Of a stretch of DNA of 64,000 bases, positions 43,401 through 49,269 are shown piece after piece; the stretch's first letter is position 1; the number at the start of each line of letters is the position of its first letter. The notes below the pieces were generated by a model. That model saw only the letters and a program-made list of their open reading frames with translations, was not told where the DNA came from and did no database searches. The stretch spans positions 34,647,473 to 34,711,472 of the forward strand of contig NC_069122.1 in assembly GCF_026914265.1 (NCBI RefSeq), in the 5' to 3' direction. This DNA comes from Mya arenaria (Eukaryota; Mollusca; Bivalvia; Myida; Myidae). Made by a program: the position numbers and the translations under genes.

Positions 43401-43934
43401 TGTGAAAAGGAATCAGTTAGTATTATAAAATGAAACAAGTTATGGTTTGATGTCAGGTTCAATTTTTCATATTTAAGATAATCTTAAGCTTTTCTGTTGG
43501 ACATGTATACGTACATGTATGTAAGTTAAACTTTTACTTTTGTTGATAGTCAATACTTATTCTTGATTATTATAAATCCAATTAAACAAGTTAAAGTTGT
43601 GTTAATTTATTTGCTGTATGTAAAAAGCTGCCAATTTTTGCTAATGGAACCTTTAAAGTTGCCAGTTTACATATACATATAAAAAAGCAGAAGTGGAATC
43701 CATGAAGAATTCTCAAAGTACCTTTTGCAGAGCATCTACATATCGCTCATGGTATGGATCATCACCTCCTTTCGAAACTTTTAGATTTTTCACAGTTTCC
43801 GGCCCAATGGCATCTCTTGTGAAGAGCTCTCGAAAGGTTTTTACGAGAATGTGGCGTACGTCTTGTGACTTCCCTGTTGAGGGTCTCTGCAGATACATTG
43901 AGGGCTCATCTCCCCGCGTCTTTTGGCCTGGCAT
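15992..43934 (-). CDS. DLEC1: DLEC1/CFAP81 ciliary protein, complete, 35 coding exons
   Basis: This is the orthologue of human DLEC1, called CFAP81 (FAP81) in cilia work, a protein of the C1 side of the axonemal central apparatus that is needed for sperm formation in mice. The start codon is 43934-43932 and the stop 15994-15992. I joined 35 coding exons by hand; every phase closes and the total is 5133 nt, about 1710 residues (human about 1755). Family landmarks in order: LERHIMQAQARA (residues 86-97), SQLLEKHHLLTPADY, VFSDYKVGQVYE, LVAPGMSCHYAIRF, VLDIGYCLVGG, MICDNCNVKHF, FHSVLHMLL, a MWGEYMDN block, MRFGTHVAG-type block, LDFGTCLVGQ, PTSGLLEAHITH and the terminal GEGSYDAKHE. The body is a series of Ig-like ASH/MSP-type modules of the kind seen in HYDIN-like ciliary proteins. 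One intron starts GC instead of GT. Many introns hold decayed copies of neighbouring exons. Exon coordinates are in the next three entries. Confidence 0.94.
16178..16390. mobile_element. TTAACCC inverted-repeat MITE with internal hairpin
   Basis: The ends are TTAACCCTTTGCATGCTG (left) and, inverted, TTAACCCTTAGGCTGCTG (right). Inside, 16286-16352 is a strong hairpin (CAAACAGCTTGGAACC arm, CAGGCGCC stem). Length 213 bp, no coding. It lies in the last DLEC1 intron and starts only about 60 bp from the E35 acceptor. TTAA at both outer ends would suit a piggyBac-type target, but the superfamily is uncertain. Confidence 0.75.
18021..18023 (-). other. GC-type splice donor after DLEC1 exon 32
   Basis: On the - strand the exon ends ...ACACAG and the intron begins GCAAGT. 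Everything but the second base fits a consensus donor, and the phase-0 join to E33 restores the human-like order RATQ-LVPL. GC-AG introns are a known minor class. No GT close by would keep the frame. Confidence 0.75.
18290..19056. repeat. ~29-bp GTGTGATATGCCATGTTCAT array in DLEC1 intron 31
   Basis: About 26 imperfect units of GTGTGATATGCCATGTTCAT plus TTCCTCTGA or TATTCTCCGA. Length varies from 25 to 35 bp through TA, CT and CA insertions. The left third uses TTCATTTCCTCTGA, the centre CATATTATCCGA, and the right returns to TTCATATTCT, so subfamilies have spread locally. Noncoding, between DLEC1 E31 and E32. Confidence 0.9.
20744..24607. other. Long DLEC1 intron 27 with assorted repeats
   Basis: No exon is needed here: E27 and E28 join in phase. 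Contents: an inverted pair around 21370-21410 and 21565-21590 (CATCTTAAGTCATTTCTTAA and its inverse); a copy of the GGGGCATAACT repeat at 21640-21925; a foldback at 22915-23055 (ATTCAACTTAAGTCTTAATT against TTAAGATTTACTTGAGTTGAAT); and a GC-richer patch at 24140-24235 (CTCCTCGGCTATTTCCATAT, then GCCGGAGG) whose nature I cannot name. Confidence 0.5.
25535..25697. mobile_element. Pogo/Tigger-like MITE, 163 bp
   Basis: TA then CAGTCAAAACCCATTGGCTC at the left; inverted GAGCCAACAGGTTTCGACTG then TA at the right. Both TA target copies are intact. No coding capacity. It is a short relative of the 746-bp element at 7503-8248, in DLEC1 intron 25. Confidence 0.85.
27148..27211 (-). pseudogene. Decayed copy of the DLEC1 exon 23 end
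   Basis: On the - strand this reads CCAAGTCCTCCACTCTACCT..., parallel to the E23 end CCAAGCCTCCCACTCCACC..., about three quarters identical over some 60 bp. At protein level FFSKSSTLPEGR echoes FFSKPPTPPEERK. It lies 70 bp downstream of E23 within the intron. A GTAAGG string inside could serve as a weak donor. Confidence 0.65.
27623..29165 (+). mobile_element. 1.54-kb PIF/Harbinger-like element D with a 75-codon frame
   Basis: The ends are inverted over about 34 bp: GGCC, A-tract, then TATGTCTGGTTCAGGAAAC at the left and the exact inverse at the right (29130-29165). TTA directly flanks both sides (27620-27622, 29166-29168), a 3-bp target duplication as in PIF/Harbinger. Subterminal CCGACCCTA and CCTACCCTCCTAATTTT motifs tie it to the short copies A-C. 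Inside, 27820-28047 is an open frame of 75 codons with start context AACAATGGCGGCGCCCATGG; it has no transposase features and I do not recognise it. Upstream of it, CTTTGGGTTAATAGAGCGC occurs twice in tandem. The element sits in DLEC1 intron 22, antisense to the host gene as judged by its frame. Confidence 0.75.
27820..28047 (+). CDS. Unrecognised 75-residue frame inside element D
   Basis: It starts ATGGCGGCGCCCATGGCGTG and ends TAA at 28047. The first 60 codons are markedly more GC-rich than the surroundings and include HGAERQVMKAVQHGCTASEV and ELHAPTNPKLF, which look like a structured helical segment. No domain is recognised. It could be the first exon of an element-carried gene, a captured host exon, or chance. 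Whether it is expressed is unknown. Confidence 0.3.
   Translation: MAAPMACSPATLMAIKLQKCEHGAERQVMKAVQHGCTASEVFEELHAPTNPKLFATKYEAATSLGPVYVLKNMNT
29201..29466. mobile_element. Palindromic TTAAAGCTGCACTC element, decayed copy
   Basis: The right end (GAGAGTGCAGCTTTAA, 29451-29466) and the internal AAAAATCAGATCACAG / CTGATTTTTTGTCAGCA pair match the intact copies at 44966-45330 and 61871-62227. The left end is eroded. It follows element D after only about 35 bp. Confidence 0.6.
32095..40422 (-). CDS. DLEC1: DLEC1 coding exons 7-18 (first Ig-like modules)
   Basis: E7 40422-40341, E8 39633-39546, E9 39023-38850, E10 38465-38332, E11 37803-37620, E12 37007-36845, E13 35986-35800, E14 35175-35007, E15 34607-34468, E16 34104-34011, E17 33051-32921, E18 32283-32095. 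They give residues 293-871. Recognisable stretches that fit the human order are STTYFSIGLGQFPGDHG, LVAPGMSCHYAIRFNPDSL, GRRPPPKLS, VLDIGYCLVGGCQVTQYVV, DATAQHHIKFD, VSLPFQWMIYKPQ, FHSVLHMLLNMVP, VGVTVKKMVT and PDLNFGLVQLGTMVTKEI. Alternating beta-strand patterns with PxxG turns fit ASH/MSP-type modules. E14 has an acidic insert (GNEDNKDNEEDISE). E10, E12, E14, E16 and E17 have decayed copies nearby. Confidence 0.88.
32566..32725. mobile_element. Pogo/Tigger-like MITE, 160 bp
   Basis: CAGTCGAATCCTGGTGGCTC at the left, inverted CAAACAGAGTTTGACTG then TA at the right. Related to 25535-25697 but more diverged. The left TA target is now TG. In DLEC1 intron 17. Confidence 0.7.
32757..32850 (-). pseudogene. 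Decayed copy of DLEC1 exon 17 with a dead donor
   Basis: It lies about 70 bp downstream of E17. On the - strand it still reads an open frame, DQTLNYPVVNLDELWQLEV, against DHTLYCHVMNLEEPLHLQV in E17. It ends GAGTTTAAG followed by AT where E17 has GT, so the donor is lost by one base. A CAG sits before its start. It is either a retired alternative exon or a copy never used. Confidence 0.75.
33260..33400 (-). pseudogene. Short copies of the DLEC1 exon 16 donor end
   Basis: CTTACCTAGCTCTCC at 33308-33322 repeats the E16 end and donor (34006-34020) exactly, and the bases before it (AGGGAAACAACT) resemble AGGGAAGCAAAT beside E16. Two weaker echoes follow (CTTACCAAGCTCTATG near 33350 and TTTACCTTCTAGTTCTC near 33380). 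They are in intron 16, about 700 bp downstream of the real exon end. Confidence 0.55.
35255..35340 (-). pseudogene. Decayed copy of DLEC1 exon 14
   Basis: The + strand reads CCAATCCATTGGAGGGAAGGAACAATGTTCAAAAACAGG in pieces that match the E14 segment CTGATCCATTGAAGAGGGAACCATGTTCAACAACATG base for base over most of 75 bp. It lies 80 bp upstream of E14. Frameshifts and the lost acceptor mean it cannot act as an exon as it stands. Confidence 0.7.
36490..36585 (-). mobile_element. tRNA-like SINE head
   Basis: On the - strand GGGTAGTCTAGTGGTATAGG is followed by TGTCCGCCACTCGCCC, closely like a tRNA D-arm with A box, then AGAGGCTGTGG and a degenerate B-box position (GGCCTCTATCTC). It is not a working tRNA, since the T-arm is not intact. 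In DLEC1 intron 12. Confidence 0.45.
37052..37275 (-). pseudogene. Two decayed copies of DLEC1 exon 12
   Basis: E12 reads (in + orientation) CAAACTTGATATGGTGTTGG then GCCGTGGCATCAAACAG. The phrase returns as CAAACTTGATGAAGTGTGAG at 37064 and CAAACTTGATATAGTGTTGA at 37198, and each is followed by recognisable later parts of the exon (for example AGTTCTACATCAGCCC and CAGGTCCTGTTGATACC). Both are upstream of E12 in the intron, about 130 bp apart. Confidence 0.7.
38505..38642 (-). pseudogene. Two decayed copies of DLEC1 exon 10
   Basis: E10 in + orientation holds TTGACAACATATTGGGTAAC...CCAATGTCCAGCACACGGGG and ACTGTGAATACAAACAT. The intron beside it repeats ATGACAACCTACTGGGTAAC...CCAACGTCCAGCACAGTAGG and GCTGTGAATACAAACAT (38511-38592), then a shorter TTGACAACATACTGGGTAAC (38620-38639). 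On the - strand APTVLDVGLVGG echoes VPRVLDIGYCLVGG. The first copy includes the acceptor region. Confidence 0.8.
40902..43934 (-). CDS. DLEC1: DLEC1 coding exons 1-6 (N-terminal part)
   Basis: In transcription order: E1 43934-43722 (coding part; its acceptor abuts 43941), E2 43399-43246, E3 42673-42563, E4 41893-41715, E5 41496-41413, E6 41038-40902. They give residues 1-292, a charged, helical and proline-rich region without Ig-like modules. E2 holds LERHIMQAQARA. E3 ends at a donor CTGCAG/GTAAG that is part of an 80-bp repeat. A possible 15-nt microexon (43067-43053, reading PIGEG with split codons) has good AG and GT borders between E2 and E3 and would keep the frame; alignment to human favours leaving it out. 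E6 to E7 rejoin through a split Glu codon. Confidence 0.88.
42010..42640 (-). repeat. 80-bp array that includes the end of DLEC1 exon 3 and its donor
   Basis: The unit carries the last part of E3 (HLLTPADYATEEPP.MPPPA), the donor CTGCAG/GTAAGTGTA and a short spacer. Identical ACTTACCTGCAGGTGGTGGC strings occur with donors at 42401, 42481 and 42561 (the real one), spaced exactly 80 bp. The 42401 unit still encodes HLLTPADYATEEPPSMPPPA; the middle unit has drifted. Older units further left (about 42335, 42189 and 42100) have lost the donor. The unit is not a multiple of three. Confidence 0.9.
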
Positions 43935-44328
43935 TATGGCTCTGTACAAAGTATATTTAGCAAGAATAAAATTAAACATACAGGCTTCACAAACATGTAC
44001 ATGTTTATAATATTAGTTCATTTATTTCAATCTATTTAAAAACAATAACATAATAATAAATATTCCAAAATAGATTTAGTGTGGATTTAATATTTTTTCA
44101 TATTACTATTGCTAGTGTTTGTTATTGAAAAAACATTGACACTGAAAATATGGCAATGTATGTGACCCCCATGGATCGAATCATAATGAGTACGAATGCG
44201 TTTCTCGAAAATATACGACAGTTAGCAAATATTAGAATCATTCGATGGGTCAGACCTTTTCAACTGTTTGAATTTTCTGCAAAGAAATCAGTAAAAACGC
44301 TTAAACATGTTATATTTTGAAGTATTAC

Positions 44329-44410
44329 CTATTTTACACCCGATGAAACTTTGTTTACGTTCGTCGTCAGGTGCGCTTCGCACCTCCTGATAGAAGAGTA
44401 TCGGCACACT
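44329..44410 (-). other. Possible untranslated first exon of DLEC1
   Basis: E1 has an acceptor seven bases before its ATG, so transcription must begin upstream. A good donor (AAATAG/GTAATA) ends at 44329, and the sequence before it is CG-containing and free of repeats, with a small palindrome AGGTGCGCTTCGCACCT. No ciliary X-box (RFX site) of convincing quality is seen nearby. Position and extent are inferred. Confidence 0.4.
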
Positions 44411-44965
44411 TCGTGCAAACAGGATGGTAGTTCGCACAATACCCTGTTTCGGATAAAATAAACAAGAAATCAATATTCTACCAAGGAAAAAGTTTGGTAT
44501 TGTGTAGTTTGCCAAGACATGTCCTCATGGTTAATGTATCTTTCTGGTGGGTAATTTACATTGCTTATGTAGTCACTAAGTGTACATTTGATTTTGACAG
44601 AAATAAAAATTGGATTAATTCAGAGTACTTTTTAAGGATAAATCTTAACACTAAAACAAAATGAAGCCTCTAAATCAATCATTTATTGGGAGGGGTAGTT
44701 GTAGCTTGATTGATTTATACTATATGTACCAATGTTGACCACACTGAGGCACAGTCAATGTTTACAAGTATGTAGATGGTCACAATTTAAGTTCAAATTG
44801 TCTGTATGACCTTCACTCACCTGAGTTTATGTAATTATCAAACATACAACTTTTCTGCAGTAAAAGTGATAAAGAAATAATGTCTATCAAATATTGAAAT
44901 CAGGCATACTTTTAATCAGTGTCATGCTCTCACAGTACTACTGGACTAATGTGAAGGCCTACATG

Positions 44966-45330
44966 TTAAAGCTGCACTCTCACAGATTGAAGGTTTTGAC
45001 AACTTTTTTTATTTTTTGTCTTGGAACGAGCCAATTTTTGCGAAAATCCATGGAAACCAGTTATTTAAGACAGCTAACAAAACTTTAGAGTGCAGATTTT
45101 TATATTTCAGTTCAAAAATTGATGTTTTATGCATTTTTCTTAAACCAATAGTAACAGTTTTAGCCATGAAACATTAATTTTTGAACGGAAATATGAAAAT
45201 GTGCGTTCTGATCTTTTGTCAGCAGTCTTTGATTACTGGTTTGCAGATATTTAAGCAAAAAAATTCTCATTCCAAGACAAAGAAAAAAAAAAGTTGTAAA
45301 AACCGTAAATCTGTGAGAGTGCAGCTTTAA
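44966..45330. mobile_element. Palindromic TTAAAGCTGCACTC element, intact copy 1
   Basis: The ends TTAAAGCTGCACTCTCACAG and the exact inverse are at 44966 and 45330. The arms remain complementary deep into the element (TTTTTGTCTTGGAACGAG against the inverse). TTAA at both edges suits a TTAA target. 365 bp, noncoding. Immediately left of MITE copy B. Confidence 0.85.
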
Positions 45331-45356
45331 CACAAATTTGTAAATGTATGAACCTA

Positions 45357-45706
45357 GGCCTAAAAAAAAATACATTTGGTTCAGGTTACCCGACCCTACC
45401 TACGGAATAGGCGCCGACCCTACCGTTTTTATAGTCAGTTTAAAAAAAAATGAAAAACTAAAAAAAAAAAAAAATAATATTTTTTTTTTTCGTTTTTTTT
45501 TTAATTGCTTTTCAATATGTAGTTTAAACCTTAAATGCTTATAATACAAAAGATAACTTTAACACCATTCTCCAATGATGAAAATGATATTCTTATATAA
45601 AGCTTAATAAAAAAAAAAAAAATAAAAAAAAAAAAAAAAAAGCCTATCTACCCTACCTATTTTTGAGAAGAATGTAACCCTAACCAAACAATTTTTTTTT
45701 TAGGCC
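45357..45706. mobile_element. PIF/Harbinger-like GGCC MITE, copy B (complete, CTA target)
   Basis: Starts GGCCT plus an A-tract and TACATTTGGTTCAGGTTAC; ends with the inverse of GGCCT, A-tract, TTGTTTGGTTAGGGTTAC. CTA lies directly outside both ends (45354-45356 and 45707-45709). 350 bp, with A/T runs in the middle and no coding. Confidence 0.85.
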
Positions 45707-45820
45707 CTACAAATATCTCATATTTATTTTTTAGTAACATTGGACTCATGTGAAATTGTGAAAATGAAACCCATGTCATTGATTAATACAATAGTATCAC
45801 TATTTTATTTGATATGATAA

Positions 45821-47017
45821 GGCCTTTTTTTTAATAAATTGGTTAACGGATCCGCCGCCCAATTATTTCGAAAACTCAAAAAAAAAAAAAAAAGATTTGT
45901 TTTGGGCGTGGGGATTTTTTTTTTTAAATATTGGAAAAAGGAAATCAGTTGGGGGTTTTTGCGCACATAAAATCATGTAAAACCTGTTGCATGTTCCTTT
46001 GCAACATAAAGATGCAGTTTTAAAAATTGTTTTCAAAATGGCGGCCTCAATTGAGCTGAGATCATACAAAAAAAAAATTCTCATTTTCAACATACCATCT
46101 GCATTTAAACTATTTTTTTGGTGACACTGACATCAAGGCTGATGTCTGTATCAATGTTAACAAATCACATATAAACCAGAGTAACTGATAAAATATATTG
46201 TCCTGTGTTTGTACCAGGGGGCATTAATTGTTAAACAAATTATATGGAGACTACTATTCAAATAATCAAAATCTGGGGTGACTTAAATTTTGTCAAAGCT
46301 GCAGAGAAATATCTTAATGTCAAAGAATTCATTACTGAATATAAAGTCATTTTTATTATTTACTTTTTCTTATTCCATTTAATAAATAATTGAGTCAGTG
46401 AAATTTGTTACATTGTGCTTTTTCTGTTGAAAAGAAGTAGTGCCCATCAATGATGAGACCCAGGCATATTCATTGTAAGGTTGATATGTGAAAATAGTGT
46501 TGCAAATAGGAAAACTCTTGCAGTCAGGATGTGCTTCAAAAACATCAACAAAAAGTAATCTGAAAGTTTGTAATAATATTGACTTGAAATGTGACATTAT
46601 TTTAAGGTGGAAGTATATAAAATGCTTATATAATGATTACATTAATTTGAATTTGAAATAGGTAGGAGAGAAAATTGGACTGTAAAGCCAAACATATGTG
46701 TATGACAAAGTGAGCATTTGAACATATCAATATTCATTATAATATTTAGGCATTGCAGACATTGTGTTGCATAGAAATCAAAAAATACTTAAGCATTTCA
46801 AATGTCATTCACATGTATCTATGAACATGTCTTTCCTGTTTGTTGTTATTTTGATCTTTTGGTTTTGGGTTTCGCCACAAACGCTATGAAAAATACATGT
46901 ACATGATTTGTAAAGAAATTGGTATGAGTATGAAATCCTTTTTTTTTTTTTTTTTTCGCACCACCCGTCCATTTTTTCAAAAAAATCCGTTAACCAATTA
47001 ATAATAAAAAAATGGCC
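45821..47017. mobile_element. 1.2-kb GGCC inverted-repeat element E (TAA target)
   Basis: The left end GGCCTTTTTTTTAATAAATT then GGTTAACGGAT is mirrored at the right by the inverse of GGCCATTTTTTTATTATTAA then TTGGTTAACGGAT. TAA flanks both sides (45818-45820, 47018-47020). The internal sequence has no transposase. About 220 bp in, AAAATGGCGGCCTCAATTGA begins a short frame, similarly placed to the ATGGCGGC start in element D. Same superfamily as D by target and end sequence, but a distinct family. Confidence 0.75.
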
Positions 47018-47269
47018 TAATATAAATTAAATATTATCATATATCCAGTGGTCGAAATTAGCACAAGCCCGCAAGGCCTGCTCTGGTAAAATGTCTTCCG
47101 GGCTTGCTCAAATTCTGAATTTTATATAGCAGGGCTTGTTCATAAATATGATTCCATGCAATAAAATAAGAGTTCGGGCTTGTTCATCCAAAAGTCTAAT
47201 TTCGATGACTGTATATCATAATGTTAGATTCAGATCTGTAGCCAGCCTCACAGCTATTGCCAATCACAC

Positions 47270-49045
47270 AATCATGGCCAGCTCCAAACCAGTAACCACC
47301 CCCACAACTGTAACTTGTCCCTCAAATATAGACAGCCCAACAACCCTGGCAAGCCGTACAACCATTGCCAATCCCACTACCTTGGCCAGCCCTACAACTA
47401 TGGCCAGCCACAGAAACATGGCTTATCCATCAACCATTGCCACTCCCATAACCATGGCCAGCCCAATAACTGTGACGAAACCCCCGAAACCTTGGCCTAA
47501 CCCACAACCATGGCCAGGCCCACAACCATGGCCAACACCAAAACTATGGCCATGCCAACAACCATGGCCAGCACCAAAACCATGGCCAATTCCTCAACCA
47601 AGGCTAATTCAACAACCATGGCCAGCCCCAAAACCATGGCCAAGCCCACAACCTTGACCAGCTCCACAACCATGGCCAGCCCCACAACCATGGCCAACCA
47701 CAAAACCATGGCCAAGCCCACAATCCTGACTAGCACCAAAACCATGGCCAATCCAACAACCAAGACCAGCCCCACAACCATGATCAGCTCCACAACCAGG
47801 GCCAGCCCAACACTAATGGCAAGCCCCACAACCATGACCAAGCCCACAACCATGGCCAGCCACACAACCATTGCAAGCCACACAACCATAGCCAACCTCA
47901 AAACCATGGACAGCCACACAACCAAAGCCAACCTCAAAACCATGGACAGCCCCACAATCATGGCCAACCCCAAAACCATGGCCATTCCCACAACCATGGC
48001 TTAGCCCACAACCATGGCCAGCCCCACAACCATGGCCAACCCCAAAACCATGGCCAGCCCCACAACTACTTCCAAGCCCACAACCATGACCACACCTAAA
48101 ACCATGGCCAATCCCACAACCGAAACCAAATGTTGCCGAGCTCTCAACCGTGGCCAACCCCTCAACTGTGGCCAGCCCCACAAATGTGGCCAAGCACTCA
48201 ACTGTGACTAACCCCACAAATGTGGCCAAGCCCTCAACGGTTGCCAACCCCACAACCGTGGCCAAGCCCTAAACCGTGACCAACCTCACAACCATGGCCA
48301 AGCCCTCAACCGTGACCAACCCCACAACCGTGGCCAAGCCCTCAACCGTGGCCAACCCCACAAATGTGGCCAAGCCATCAAATGTGGCCAACCCCACAAC
48401 TGTGACCAACCCCTCAGCCGTGGCCAGCCCCACAAATGTGGCCAAGCCTTCAACCGTGACCAACCCCACAAATGTGGCCAAGCCCTCAAATGTGGCCAAG
48501 CCCACAACTGTGGCCAGCCCCACAAATGTGGCCAAGCCCTCAAATGTGGCCAACCCCACAAATGTGGCCAAGCCCTCAACCGTGGCCAACCCCTCAACCG
48601 TGGATAACCCCTCAACCGTGGCCAGCCCCACAAATGTGGCCAAGCCCTCAACCGTGACCACCCCCACAAATGTGGCCAACCCCTCAAATGTGGCCAACCC
48701 CTCAACTGTGGCCAACCCCACAACCGTGGCCAACCCCTCAACCGTGGCCAGCCCCACAAATGTGGCCAAGCCCTTAACCGTGGCCAGCCCCACAAATGTG
48801 GCCAACCCTACCAATGTGGCCGACCCCTCAACCCTGGCCAACCCCACAAATGTGGCCAAGCCCTCAACCGTGACCACCCCAACAAATGTGGCCAAGCCCA
48901 CAAATGTGGCCACGCCCTCAGGCCAACCCCACAACGTTGGCCAACCCCACAAATGTGGCCAAGCCCTCAACCGTGACCACCCCCACAAATGTGGCCAAGC
49001 CCACAAATGTGGCCACGCCCTCAGGCCAACCCCACAACGGTGGCG
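47270..49045. repeat. 1.8-kb satellite of 18-bp units with two subfamilies
   Basis: Left part (to about 48125): CCCACAACCATGGCCAGC units. Right part: CCCACAAATGTGGCCAAG alternating with CCCTCAACCGTGGCCAAC, a 36-bp higher-order unit. A block of roughly 75-100 bp ending GCCACGCCCTCAGGCCAACC is repeated at about 48858-48938 and 48965-49040. Because 18 is a multiple of three, up to five frames are open at once on both strands (up to 272 codons); none has gene-like context. It ends about 220 bp before the F-box gene. Confidence 0.95.
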
Positions 49046-49269
49046 AAGCCGATTCATATGTGTACATTGTATCAACCCATATCTGAGCAGTTAGACCGTT
49101 CCAAATATGACTTCCAATTTTTAGCGTCCTGGCCATCTGCAATGCACAGAATTTTTTATGGTTCAAACATAGATATTCCTTTATTTCAGGTACAATGTAC
49201 AAGGCATTGCTGAGAATTAATCGTCATCTTCTTAAGCTAAATTGAAATATTCCTATCGACAGGCGAACA

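Noticed and set aside
44330-44420. RFX X-box at the presumed DLEC1 promoter
   Set aside because: I looked for GTNRCC(N)RGYAAC-type sites upstream of the gene and saw none of convincing quality.
47136-49213. Many overlapping frames of up to 272 codons (NPTTVAKPS, GLATVEGLATF types)
   Set aside because: Satellite of 18-bp units; several frames open at the same time on both strands, no splice or start context.
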